IMG/VR virus record: IMGVR_UViG_3300030116_005302
Coordinates: 1 to 53,932 of that record
Origin: a virus
Strand: one strand, 5' to 3'
Length of the DNA stretch: 53,932 nucleotides
Shown: one piece after another, positions 34,000 to 41,573 of the stretch
Layout: each line of letters opens with the position of its first letter
Position numbering within the stretch: the first letter of the stretch is position 1
The notes under the pieces: generated by a model
Database searches by the model: none
What the model saw: only the letters and a program-made list of their open reading frames with translations
Told to the model about the DNA's origin: nothing
Program-made: the position numbers and the translations under genes

Positions 34000-34317
34000 C
34001 TACGTTCTAGGATCTATCTCTATCCATTCAAAATATGGAACAGGTAGTTCTATAAACTTAGCTACTTTTATCTTTCTGTTATTAAGCCTAAGTTCTTCTC
34101 GTACCATTGTTTTCTTCATAACAAATAAAATAATAGATACAATAAGACCACCTACAAGAGCAGCCATCATACCTGAATATGTGCCTGCAAGAGACCACAT
34201 AAGAAATGCAGTAATAGCTATGTCAATCGGGATGTCGTAACTTATTACTTTTCTTGGACCTAGTTTTAGTACTAGAAACAGTAACCCTGCGGCTGCGGTT
34301 ATACCTGCGATCATCAT
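34000..34317 (-). CDS. membrane protein with three TM segments, 105 aa
   Basis: Starts MMIAGITAAAGLLFLVLKLG. Membrane helices lie near residues 2-17, 28-45 and 48-66, followed by a ~35-residue basic/aromatic cytoplasmic-like tail (ELRLNNRKIKVAKFIELPV). An AAGGAGAAAAAATAATG leader supports the start. It follows another small membrane gene. Possibly a host-envelope or superinfection factor; nothing is proven. Confidence 0.6.
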   Translation of the reverse strand: MMIAGITAAAGLLFLVLKLGPRKVISYDIPIDIAITAFLMWSLAGTYSGMMAALVGGLIVSIILFVMKKTMVREELRLNNRKIKVAKFIELPVPYFEWIEIDPRT

Positions 34318-34385
34318 TATTTTTTCTCCTTAGTGAATCAATTAATGAAATAATTTTTAGGATTTGTAATACAAAAAATAAAGTT

Positions 34386-34562
34386 TTACTTACTTTGAAC
34401 AGAAGATGTTTCACTTAGTTTTCCCCATGAAAGATAAATAATAAATGCAATTGCAATCATAGAGATAATGCCTTGAACACCAATAGTTATTGCTTCCAAA
34501 GCCATAGTCAAACTAATAATTGCAACAAGAGTTAAAGCAATTTTTGCTGGTATATTTTTCAT
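34386..34562 (-). CDS. small membrane protein, 58 aa
   Basis: The ATG at 34562 overlaps the TGA of the VWA-metallopeptidase gene (ATGA). Two hydrophobic segments lie near residues 8-22 and 29-44, followed by a polar tail (WGKLSETSSVQSK). Stop-start overlap is the main support. No function is recognised; it may be co-translated with the upstream protein and could be its membrane partner. Confidence 0.6.
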   Translation of the reverse strand: MKNIPAKIALTLVAIISLTMALEAITIGVQGIISMIAIAFIIYLSWGKLSETSSVQSK

Positions 34563-35722
34563 TGTTCATCCTTGTTTTCTGGTAATAAATATACTGTTTC
34601 ACCCCATGGTGCTTCTTCATTCCGTACAGTAGATATCCATAAGACTGGTATTTCTGGTTCTTCACCGAACTCATCAGACCCCAAGTCAGTTAAATATATA
34701 ATTACTTCTACATCGGGAAACTCTTCAACAACTTTTGTAATTGCAGGATGAAAGCTGGTACCGCCTCTTCCTTTGATTACACATTCTGTTTCTTCTATAT
34801 CTTCATAGTCTTCAAATATTTTTACATCTTGTACTTCTGTATCACACTGCATAAGTATTAGTCTTTGTGGCATAGTCTCACGAGCTACGGCACATGTTTC
34901 TCCCCAGAACTGGGTAAACTCTTCAACACTTACAGACCCGGACGAGTCTTTAATTACTGCTACGGATCCAATTGCATCAGAGTTGAATGAAGGCAAGTAC
35001 TCGTCTTCACTTAGGTAAGCACGGTTTGGTTTCTTCCAAGTGTAGTCATCGCTGGCTACAGACTTGAAGAAACTCCAGAGTAAATCTTTCCAGTCAATAA
35101 GAGGATTAACTACATCCTTTACCAGTTCTTCAAGATGCCCGGGCAATTTACCTTGTGCTTTTGCAATGGACAACGCTTGGTTGATTGCTACCTGCCACTC
35201 AGCCTCTGTGTTTGCAGATACATTGTCCATTACAAAGCCCCATGTTGGACCTTCCTGTTCAGGAGGCAACTGATTGTAAATAGCTTCTGCTGACATATTT
35301 TTGAACTCTTCTGCTTTAAGTGCATTTTGAGGAAGTATATGTCCATGATCTAAAAGATGTAGATTGATTGCATAGTCACATGCAGCATTCCATCTTTGAT
35401 ATTCACGTTCCTGTCTCCTTGCTTGGTGACTGAATACAATGTGAAGTAGTTCATGTGCAAGAAGACCACGGGTTTCTTGCGGTGTTTGTTTACAAATAAA
35501 CCTGGGATTGTATATGAGGTCTACACCATTAGTAGCTGCAGTCTCTTCATCCCAAGTTGGTTTGTAGTTTAGTTTTAAAGCAAGAGTACCGTAGAAAGGT
35601 TCTTTAAGTAGTAAAGAAGACTTTGCTTTTATTATTAGTTTGTTTGCTTCTTGTTCATATAAGTCTCTTTCTTTGGGATCACTCACCTGATTTTGTTTTC
35701 GTTGAGGCCCGATAACAGTCAT
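34559..35722 (-). CDS. VWA-like metallopeptidase (DUF2201-type), 387 aa
   Basis: The N-terminal zincin signature HELLH is at residues 90-94, with a conserved WNAACDYAIN block at 111-120 following. The C-terminal VWA domain has a complete MIDAS: D-S-S-G-S at 259-263, T322 in GRGGTS and D346 in YLTDLG. Proteins of this type pair with MoxR-family ATPases, and one lies two genes upstream. The likely job is ATPase-driven remodelling or proteolysis of a target during early infection; substrate unknown. An AGGA site precedes the ATG. Confidence 0.8.
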   Translation of the reverse strand: MTVIGPQRKQNQVSDPKERDLYEQEANKLIIKAKSSLLLKEPFYGTLALKLNYKPTWDEETAATNGVDLIYNPRFICKQTPQETRGLLAHELLHIVFSHQARRQEREYQRWNAACDYAINLHLLDHGHILPQNALKAEEFKNMSAEAIYNQLPPEQEGPTWGFVMDNVSANTEAEWQVAINQALSIAKAQGKLPGHLEELVKDVVNPLIDWKDLLWSFFKSVASDDYTWKKPNRAYLSEDEYLPSFNSDAIGSVAVIKDSSGSVSVEEFTQFWGETCAVARETMPQRLILMQCDTEVQDVKIFEDYEDIEETECVIKGRGGTSFHPAITKVVEEFPDVEVIIYLTDLGSDEFGEEPEIPVLWISTVRNEEAPWGETVYLLPENKDEQ

Positions 35723-35724
35723 AA

Positions 35725-36483
35725 TTAATCCTCTAGTAGTGATGATATAAGGGCTGTTTGATTGTGCTCATCTAAATCAAAACCGATTTCCTGTTTGATT
35801 TGTTCAGCTTGTATTTTTCTTGTAGTTTTCTCATGCATTTTTGCAATTAATTCTGGTGGAACTAAAGACTCACCTGCAGGATACACATCAAGAAATTGTT
35901 TTAGGGTATTAACTCTGTTTAACAAGGTCTTCATTTGAACATTAAGGTTAGTTTTTTTCTTATCCCAGTTTGCAAGGGAATCGTAAGCATTGTTTAACAA
36001 AGGATTAAGTTCTTCTCTTGCTTTTGAACTTAAGTCATCTTCGTGTATATTAGCGCCACCATTATAACTTGAAGTAAGATAAGGCAAGTTGATATATGGA
36101 TCGAGTTCCACGGTAAACTCACGATATCCAGGTTCAACGTTTGATTTGAATTTCATCTCAATACGTTTTGTTACATTGTGGTCTTCTCCCAGATATCGAA
36201 AACCGTTTAGAAACTCTTTTACATCAGCTGAATCAGTAGCATCAGTCCATCTATCTGATGTTAATTTTGCTGAGTTATTGGATAACTGAATGTATTTTCT
36301 GAAGTAGTCATGATTAACAAGACTTTTAACTGCTTGCTGGAATGGTGATTCCATAACAGCTTGTCTTACTGCATTAGAAAGTTTTGGGTCTTTAGTAGGT
36401 TTGATATGACTTTTTTCAAACTGTTCTTCTGCATTTTTTACTATGGTAGCTCGTAGATCTTGTGACATACGTACATGTGCCAT
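35725..36483 (-). CDS. hypothetical protein between MoxR and VWA genes, 252 aa
   Basis: A helical N-terminus with RMSQDLRATIVKNAEEQFEK, weakly like the start of Nmad5-type phage proteins, then a beta-containing middle (FTVELDPYINLPYL) and a C-terminal NTLKQFLDVYPAGESLVPPE segment. Three bases separate it from the VWA gene, and an AAGGAG site precedes its ATG. Its fixed place between a MoxR ATPase and its VWA partner suggests a third component of that machine. I do not recognise a catalytic motif. Confidence 0.6.
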   Translation of the reverse strand: MAHVRMSQDLRATIVKNAEEQFEKSHIKPTKDPKLSNAVRQAVMESPFQQAVKSLVNHDYFRKYIQLSNNSAKLTSDRWTDATDSADVKEFLNGFRYLGEDHNVTKRIEMKFKSNVEPGYREFTVELDPYINLPYLTSSYNGGANIHEDDLSSKAREELNPLLNNAYDSLANWDKKKTNLNVQMKTLLNRVNTLKQFLDVYPAGESLVPPELIAKMHEKTTRKIQAEQIKQEIGFDLDEHNQTALISSLLED

Positions 36484-36495
36484 TGTTTATTCTCC

Positions 36496-37506
36496 TTATA
36501 TTACTACTGAAGCATTGTCTTGAATCCATTCCTGACATGCTTCATGGTTTTGAAGTGCTCGGTCTTTTGCAAGACTGTCTTTCATAAAGTAAACCTGATA
36601 CTCAGGATTTAACTTTCTCATATACTTAACAATGTTCTTGAATGTTGTACTATCAACTCGTGCAGCTAGTGCACCAGAGATTGCAAACATTACTGAAGTA
36701 TCGTCAGGTACATCGACCAGGTGTGGTGTTTTAATTATCTTGTCAATGTCAGGCAGACTATTGAACATTGTTTTATGTGCAATGAACTCACCTGCTGGTC
36801 CATCACCAATGATAGATGCAACACCATAGAACTGTTCATCGTTTGAACTACCCATATGAGGAAGCTTTTTGTCAACCATTTCCCAACCACGAGGAGTTGG
36901 AAATGCATTTTGTTTTGCGTCCATAGCATGAAGTAGTTGCGGTCGATAACGTATAAAGCTAGTTATCATTGGGCTGATATCATTTTGCATAGCCCATACA
37001 CACCAGTCATCTACGTTAGGTTCAACTGTGTAATGCGCAAACCGAGACTTAACTGGTGTTGGCATCTCGTGCACAGCTGCTCTATCTTTTGATCTGTTAC
37101 CAGCTGCAATGATTGTTGTATACGGTGGAAGTGTATAAGTACCAATCTTCTTGTCGAGTATCAATTGCAACAAGGCATTCTGTGTTGCTTTAGGTGCAAC
37201 GGGCAACTCGTCAATAAACAGGGTCACTGATCCTTGATAACTTGCATCAGGATAATCTTCCGGAATACCGTATCGAGTACGATATGTACCGTCTGCCTGC
37301 TCTACAACTTTAAGGCCACCACGTACATCGACTGGGTCAAACAGATTTGCACGTAACTCAAAGAGCTTTGAATCACGGGCATGTGCAGTTTGATATACGA
37401 TCTGTGATTTACCTAGACCGGGCCCACCCCAGATCATAGTAGGTATATCAGCTTTTGCATTGGCTGTTATCTCTTTGTATAACAGCGAGGGTTTTATTTC
37501 TCTCAT
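36496..37506 (-). CDS. MoxR-family AAA+ ATPase, 336 aa
   Basis: Walker A GGPGLGKS (residues 27-34), Walker B LFIDE (96-100), sensor 1 N137 in AAGNRS and an arginine finger candidate R155 in PVKSRF. This is the canonical MoxR/AAA+ arrangement. With the VWA metallopeptidase downstream it likely forms a chaperone-like complex that acts on a protein target. The ATG overlaps the upstream stop (ATATGA) with an AAAGGAG site. Confidence 0.9.
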   Translation of the reverse strand: MREIKPSLLYKEITANAKADIPTMIWGGPGLGKSQIVYQTAHARDSKLFELRANLFDPVDVRGGLKVVEQADGTYRTRYGIPEDYPDASYQGSVTLFIDELPVAPKATQNALLQLILDKKIGTYTLPPYTTIIAAGNRSKDRAAVHEMPTPVKSRFAHYTVEPNVDDWCVWAMQNDISPMITSFIRYRPQLLHAMDAKQNAFPTPRGWEMVDKKLPHMGSSNDEQFYGVASIIGDGPAGEFIAHKTMFNSLPDIDKIIKTPHLVDVPDDTSVMFAISGALAARVDSTTFKNIVKYMRKLNPEYQVYFMKDSLAKDRALQNHEACQEWIQDNASVVI

Positions 37507-38048
37507 ATGACTGTCTCCTTTTGTACAGAGTTCATGGTTATTGTGTAGTATCTTTTATATGGGTCATCTAATATTGCATTTTCTATTTTTTTCTCCAATT
37601 GTTTATGGGTATTAAGTCCGCACCAACGTCTAATTGTTCGTGCTGAAGAAGGCCCACGTTTAAATATTCTGTCATTAATTATCATAAGATCCATGTCTTC
37701 ATTAATGCATTGAAAGTTTGCAGCCAAGAACGCTACTCTAAATGGAATTTTTATATCGTATAAATTCTGTGAAGGAGCAGGTTCTCTTAATTTTTCTGCA
37801 TAATCAGGTAATACAGCTACTTCATACTGATAAGATGTAGCTATTTTATGTAAAATAGTAAGCCGTGCTTTATCTTTTGGATAATTTAAATATGTATCTG
37901 TATAACCATACTCCCACGGAGTAGTATAGGTTGTGACCATATCTTCTGGAGTTTGAAGTATAGGGTTTAGATCAATACTGTGTTCTACATACATGCAAGC
38001 ACTTAGCTCATTTACAAGACTGGTTATAAATTTGTTTTCATATTTCAT
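37503..38048 (-). CDS. hypothetical early protein, 181 aa
   Basis: A mixed alpha/beta protein with several Tyr- and Trp-containing segments (TTPWEYGYTDTYLNYPKDKARL) and a C-terminal RTIRRWCGLNTHKQLEKKI helix. A GGAAGGA site lies upstream and the stop overlaps the MoxR start. No family is recognised. The context suggests an early or accessory role linked to the MoxR cassette. Confidence 0.6.
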   Translation of the reverse strand: MKYENKFITSLVNELSACMYVEHSIDLNPILQTPEDMVTTYTTPWEYGYTDTYLNYPKDKARLTILHKIATSYQYEVAVLPDYAEKLREPAPSQNLYDIKIPFRVAFLAANFQCINEDMDLMIINDRIFKRGPSSARTIRRWCGLNTHKQLEKKIENAILDDPYKRYYTITMNSVQKETVI

Positions 38049-38482
38049 TCGTTCCTTCCTATTCTGATATTCAATTGTTCTCGATTAAATAAAGCCAAGT
38101 ACTCATCTTTTAATCTTTCTCCGATATTAGATATTTTTTTCGCTTTGAAACAAGCTTCTTTATAGTTTCTATCCTGGTCAGCCTTGTACAATTCTTTAAT
38201 ATGTTTTTGTAACTGGCACACAAAATGTGCGATATCTGTTTCTGGGAATTTATTTTTTCTTTCTAACTTATCTAACTCTCCACGTATTTTTTCAGTGGCA
38301 GCTGCTATGTAAGTATTCTCTATGTAAGCTTCAAGACTCTCTGGGTTACAACCGCCAAGAGTATCGCGCATGTTATTCAATACATCATTCATCTCTAGCT
38401 TTAGATTGGTTTCATCAAGATCAGGATGTAGTTTTGCAAACAAAGGCAGGTATGGTTCTGCCCATTCATTTACGAACGGCAT
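38045..38482 (-). CDS. hypothetical helical early protein, 145 aa
   Basis: Mostly helical and charged: ETNLKLEMNDVLNNMRDTLGG, then KIRGELDKLERKNKFPE and a Lys/Glu-rich C-terminus. A GAGGAG site precedes ATG 38482. The start lies inside the end of a 34-residue gene, so the two are probably coupled. Function unknown. Confidence 0.6.
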   Translation of the reverse strand: MPFVNEWAEPYLPLFAKLHPDLDETNLKLEMNDVLNNMRDTLGGCNPESLEAYIENTYIAAATEKIRGELDKLERKNKFPETDIAHFVCQLQKHIKELYKADQDRNYKEACFKAKKISNIGERLKDEYLALFNREQLNIRIGRNE

Positions 38483-38570
38483 TATCTATCTCCTCTATAA
38501 CTTTAATTAATTTTTCTGCGAGCTCAGTGTCTTCGTCTGTATCAAATTCGATGGTGATTTTAATTTTCAC
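38466..38570 (-). CDS. 34-residue early peptide (GTG start)
   Basis: The GTG at 38570 overlaps the preceding stop (TAGTG), with GGAAG six bases upstream. It reads MKIKITIEFDTDEDTELAEKLIK-like and is acidic, forming one strand and one helix. Its last bases overlap the start of the 145-residue gene. Stop-start overlap on both sides argues it is translated. Function unknown; it could be purely a coupling peptide. Confidence 0.55.
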   Translation of the reverse strand: MKIKITIEFDTDEDTELAEKLIKVIEEIDNAVRK

Positions 38571-38848
38571 TACATCTTCCTTATTTCTTCATACTCAGTG
38601 AACTCGTCAGGATCTTCATGCTTGTCGATTTCTTCTTCAATGATTACATCTTCTTGAATAGAAAAGTTTGGGTCCAGGTTTTCGATTGTAATTGTAGGCC
38701 CATACTTGACCATGATAGTTATAGTTTTAGTAGGATCTTTAGGGTCTCTTTCTTTAGTACTCCAGAGCCCACGAGGATCCAGCTTTTTAATTTCTCCGAT
38801 TACTGTAGTAGCAACCGTTTTAAATTTATCTGGTATTTGTATCCACAT
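38570..38848 (-). CDS. hypothetical protein, 92 aa
   Basis: A small beta-rich protein (TTVIGEIKKLD, TITIMVKYGPTITIENLD) with an acidic C-terminal tail (EEEIDKHEDPDEFTEYEEI). An AAAGGAG site lies eight bases before ATG. It sits in a tight leftward run of small early genes. No homologue is recognised. Acidic tails like this appear in phage DNA-mimic or host-takeover proteins, but that is only a possibility. Confidence 0.6.
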   Translation of the reverse strand: MWIQIPDKFKTVATTVIGEIKKLDPRGLWSTKERDPKDPTKTITIMVKYGPTITIENLDPNFSIQEDVIIEEEIDKHEDPDEFTEYEEIRKM

Positions 38849-38849
38849 A

Positions 38850-39089
38850 TCAATCTCCTTTTGTTATTTGCGATAGTGCTGTTTCATACCTTGCATAATT
38901 TTCGTTGTACATTTCCATTAGTTTTTCGATAGCTTTAACACCTTCTTCTTTACCATCACGCAAGCCACTTCTATATCCTCTATCAAAGGCCTTTGCTACT
39001 TCCAGTTCATATTGCTCCATGTCCTGTGCAATAGCATGTTCTGCTGCCTGCATAGTTTCATTGTAATGTTTATCTTCCTGATCACTCAT
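38850..39089 (-). CDS. hypothetical helical protein, 79 aa
   Basis: A charged coiled-coil-like helix (NETMQAAEHAIAQDMEQYELEVAKAFDRGY) with GYRSGLRDGKEEGV resembles the small helical proteins common in early operons. A GAGGAG site precedes the ATG, and its start overlaps the 67-residue gene's stop. Unknown function. Confidence 0.6.
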   Translation of the reverse strand: MSDQEDKHYNETMQAAEHAIAQDMEQYELEVAKAFDRGYRSGLRDGKEEGVKAIEKLMEMYNENYARYETALSQITKGD

Positions 39090-39289
39090 ACTAGATTCTC
39101 CTCGTGATTAACTGATTGATAAAGGGAATCAACTGTCTCCCTGTACTCTGCCCGATCATATCTTTCAATAGGTATCTCAGATACAAGCAAGCGAAACTTT
39201 GCAAGCTTAACTCTTTCACTTACTAATCTGGTTTTCATAGCAGCTAGTTCTTCCTGCAGTTCTACATTAGTCTTTCTGTTCTTCGGCAT
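39086..39289 (-). CDS. hypothetical small helical protein, 67 aa
   Basis: Helical throughout: NVELQEELAAMKTRLVSERVKLAKF. A GGAG site seven bases upstream supports the ATG at 39289, which lies 23 bases inside the upstream gene. Tight overlaps on both sides suggest co-translation. It is probably a coiled coil. Function unknown. Confidence 0.6.
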   Translation of the reverse strand: MPKNRKTNVELQEELAAMKTRLVSERVKLAKFRLLVSEIPIERYDRAEYRETVDSLYQSVNHEENLV

Positions 39290-39488
39290 AGTAATCTCCT
39301 TCAGATGTTACCCATCTGTTTCCAACTTCTAATGCTTCGTCTTTATCTTTACAGAACTCTACCCAAGGTAGATATGTTTCTTCTCCAGGGTACATGTACA
39401 CCTTGTACATATCTGCGGTTGATAAATACTCAACGTCTGCAGATTTTCCTGTGGTATAACAATGTAGTTTTATCTTCTTCATAGGCAT
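39267..39488 (-). CDS. hypothetical early protein, 73 aa
   Basis: The start is set at ATG 39488, because an AAGGAGG site lies 7 bases upstream and an earlier in-frame ATG (39554) falls inside a terminator hairpin. The sequence MPMKKIKLHCYTTGKSADVEYL is basic at first, then has many aromatic and acidic residues (YMYPGEETYLPW). Not recognised. It is the first gene after the 39531-39564 terminator. Confidence 0.65.
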   Translation of the reverse strand: MPMKKIKLHCYTTGKSADVEYLSTADMYKVYMYPGEETYLPWVEFCKDKDEALEVGNRWVTSEGDYYAEEQKD

Positions 39489-39530
39489 GGTAGTCCTCCT
39501 TTTTGCCGTGCAAGCTAGTCCCCCCAGTAT

Positions 39531-39564
39531 AAAAAAACCCCAGCTCAAATACATGAGCCAGGGC
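39531..39564 (-). terminator. rho-independent terminator
   Basis: On the - strand a 10-bp stem (CCCTGGCTCA / TGAGCTGGGG) with a six-base loop is followed by seven T. It lies upstream of the 73-residue gene and downstream of the 264-residue gene, so a further promoter or read-through is needed for the genes below. Confidence 0.85.
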
Positions 39565-39723
39565 TTCTCAAGGAGGACGCTACTTTGAACTCACGCAGGA
39601 GTAGCCAACCTACGGACACCGAGGGCCGTGTCATATTTACCGCTGTCTTCTCTGTGTCTAGGCTTATTACAGTTCGGTAGCTCACATATTTTTATAGTAG
39701 ACGGAGCACAACTACTACCGTAG

Positions 39724-40518
39724 CTAGCACTTGATAGTAAATGCTAGCGTTTCCTTACCAGTAAGACGCGAACCTTTGACAGTACGGTGATTCTCGTCAA
39801 TGTATGTAGCTGATCGTATCAACTTGAACACAATCTGATTACGTACTCTTTTGACAGTAGCATCAGACAGATAGTTTGGTTGCTTGTTCCAACCAGCTTT
39901 CTCCCATGCCATGGTATGCAACAGATACCATGTACCTGCTTCACGAGAACTGTTCATCATAGCTTCCTGGTACTTTTCCAAATACTCAGGCAGGTCACCA
40001 GACAAATCAGCCTTGGATGCTTGAGACTCGAACAGATACCTACGGTATGCCCGCTCTGCCAATGCAGACTCACAAGCGTTACCGATACCTGATACAAGAC
40101 CAAATACTTTTGGCTTGGAACAACCAGATATCATCGACTGGTAGGCATCGTCCATTACCTTGTGGTCTGGGTCGTTAGTACCAAAGTCAATCATACCTTG
40201 AAGGTTATCCGCTTCCATACCTTCACGGTACGCAGATACTACAGCTTCAACTGTAGCTTCAGTAGGTATCAGATGCATCTGACCATCAGGCCATTCCTTA
40301 CCCCAGTAGTCCAAGCTACTTGGCTTATAATCTCGAAGCGCCCACTCCGGGAACTCTGGATTATCGACTGCATCTTGTCTGGCAGTAGCTCCTTCAGGGT
40401 CAGCGATAGTATCGTCTCGCACTGCAACATTCAGGTCAGTCTTATCAGGTGCTACTAGCTCTTCACGATCACCTAGATCACGAGGGTCTATACTTGGTGC
40501 ATAATTAGTCAACGTCAT
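39724..40518 (-). CDS. hypothetical early protein, 264 aa
   Basis: An acidic N-terminus (DPRDLGDREELVAPDKTDLN) precedes a helical body with ATVEAVVSAYREGMEADN, ALAERAYRRYLFESQ and WYLLHTMAWEKAGW. A basic C-terminal segment (NYLSDATVKRVRNQIVFKLIR) may bind nucleic acid. An AAGGAGAATTACTATG leader gives a clear start; a 33-residue reading frame ends just inside it. No family is recognised. Its codon use is more GC-rich than that of surrounding small genes. Confidence 0.65.
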   Translation of the reverse strand: MTLTNYAPSIDPRDLGDREELVAPDKTDLNVAVRDDTIADPEGATARQDAVDNPEFPEWALRDYKPSSLDYWGKEWPDGQMHLIPTEATVEAVVSAYREGMEADNLQGMIDFGTNDPDHKVMDDAYQSMISGCSKPKVFGLVSGIGNACESALAERAYRRYLFESQASKADLSGDLPEYLEKYQEAMMNSSREAGTWYLLHTMAWEKAGWNKQPNYLSDATVKRVRNQIVFKLIRSATYIDENHRTVKGSRLTGKETLAFTIKC

Positions 40519-40606
40519 AGTAATTCTCCTTAAGATTAGGATTAACAGTTACAAGGACTAAGTCCTCATTAAATAAACTCTCTATAAAAATCAATATCTC
40601 TTCCAT
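40505..40606 (-). CDS. 33-residue leader peptide
   Basis: ATG 40606 follows AAGGAGG at optimal spacing. The product MEEILIFIESLFNEDLVLVT... is acidic and hydrophobic, and the frame ends 14 bases inside the following 264-residue gene. The upstream sequence (ACTTTTTATTGTTATTTTTT) resembles the repeated early-gene leaders. It is probably a coupling or regulatory leader; it could also be a genuine small protein. Confidence 0.55.
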   Translation of the reverse strand: MEEILIFIESLFNEDLVLVTVNPNLKENYYDVD

Positions 40607-40678
40607 GAAATACCTCCTTGATAGAAAAAAGAGAGAAAAAATAACAATAAAAAGTCTCCGATTAATATAAAAATATCT

Positions 40679-41035
40679 TTATGCCACCTCCTTTATCATT
40701 GGTAGATGTGCCCATGCACTTGCTACTTCTGCTATTAATACTTGTACATGTTCAATGTCATTTACATCGTTTAATTTTTTTGCACGGAAGCATTTCCTAA
40801 TACAATGCAGATACAAATCATTTAATTTCTCGGACAATTCATAACCTTTTTCTTTACCTTCCGTTAATGACGCCTGCAATGCGAACAATAACTCTACAGC
40901 TCGGTTGATTTCTCGGTCTTTATCCTCTAGTGCACCACTGCGCATTGCATCTTCTGCTTTACCGAGGGCTTCCAATAATGCAGTAAGCAATTGCATAATT
41001 AGTTCAATTCCGTCTTTCATTTCTTCTTTTTTCAT
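40679..41035 (-). CDS. fliS: FliS-like flagellar export chaperone homologue, 118 aa
   Basis: The start is ATG 41035 (AAGGAGG eight bases upstream); the longer upstream frame has no ribosome site. The helical protein matches the FliS pattern: an amphipathic helix with LLTALLEALGKAEDAM, EINRAVELLFALQASL, ELSEKLNDLYLHCIRKCF, then AKKLNDVNDIEHVQVLI and VASAWA, compared with SKAINIIENGLRVSL, ELTQNLIALYSYMVRRL, NDVSAVEEVEALM and IADAW of E. coli FliS. FliS binds the C-terminus of flagellin and stops it polymerising in the cytoplasm. Its N-terminus is shorter here. A preceding repeat leader may control it. Phage use could be to block flagellin export or motility. Confidence 0.8.
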   Translation of the reverse strand: MKKEEMKDGIELIMQLLTALLEALGKAEDAMRSGALEDKDREINRAVELLFALQASLTEGKEKGYELSEKLNDLYLHCIRKCFRAKKLNDVNDIEHVQVLIAEVASAWAHLPMIKEVA

Positions 41036-41069
41036 GTCATATCCTCCTTGAAATGGATAAATAATTAAA

Positions 41070-41118
41070 AAATACAATGGAAAATGCTCACTCGAAGACC
41101 CCGTGAGGGGGCTGAGTG
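41070..41118 (-). repeat. early-gene hairpin leader, copy A
   Basis: Read on the + strand: AATACAAT..AAAATGC, then a stem CACTC...CCCC-GTGA-GGGG...GAGTG. On the - strand this is a GC-rich hairpin followed by GCATTTTCCATTGTATTTTTT and the FliS-like ribosome site. Copies B-D are alike. Confidence 0.75.
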
Positions 41119-41135
41119 GTTAATTTTTAACCGAT

Positions 41136-41425
41136 TTGTGCCAGTAACAAGGCCTTGTGCCAGCACTGTGCCAGCAACTGTGCCATGTAAAACGAGCCTT
41201 AAGTATTTGTATTGCATAATGAATCATGGTTCTGTGCCACTTGTGCCACTTACTTTTACTAAGTTAAACATAGAACATATTTATTATTTAACGCCCGCAT
41301 ATTGTAAACCAACTTGAAAATGCTGGCACAGCTGGCACAACTGGCACAGATTTACGATTTATGGTTTACGATCAATGGTTTACGTCCGTGCCAGCAAGCA
41401 AATCCTGTCTGGCACAGGTGGCACG
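41136..41425. repeat. GTGCCA/TGGCAC iteron-like cluster (candidate origin)
   Basis: The core GTGCCA or its reverse complement TGGCAC occurs 12 times in under 300 bases. Forward copies begin at 41138, 41157, 41168, 41180, 41234, 41243 and 41388; reverse copies begin at 41324, 41333, 41342, 41410 and 41419. Three reverse copies form exact 9-bp tandem units at 41323-41349. An AT-rich stretch (41251-41290) separates the two orientations. This layout resembles iterons at replication origins. Function inferred. Confidence 0.7.
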
Positions 41426-41571
41426 AAGCGTTATTATGTGGTGCCTCGCGCTTGGACGTGGTTCTTGGAGCAAGAATGCTTGTCACTTGCAAGCAAGCAA
41501 CGCCCGCAAGCATAAACCTTGGGCAAGCAAGCATGGACCCCGATACAAGCCCGGCATCCATAACGCCCGCA
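41290..41571. repeat. accessory repeats AACGCCCGCA and GCAAGCAA
   Basis: AACGCCCGCA occurs at 41290-41299, 41499-41508 and 41562-41571. GCAAGCAA occurs at 41394-41401, 41489-41496, 41493-41500 and 41523-41530. ATGGTTTACG occurs once at 41361-41370 and again as part of 41375-41384. These interleave with the GTGCCA cluster and are unlike the flanking genes. Confidence 0.65.
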
Positions 41572-41573
41572 TA

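Noticed and set aside
39568-39723. A 29-codon frame on the - strand between the terminator and the 264-residue gene
   Set aside because: No ribosome site, and it runs into the terminator stem.
41136-41425. CRISPR-like array
   Set aside because: The repeats are 6-9 bases, in both orientations and with irregular spacing; no repeat-spacer pattern of CRISPR size exists.
41323-41425. Sigma-54 promoter reading of the TGGCAC repeats
   Set aside because: TGGCAC fits the -24 element, but no TTGC -12 element occurs at the needed spacing, and the motif is repeated 12 times in both directions.
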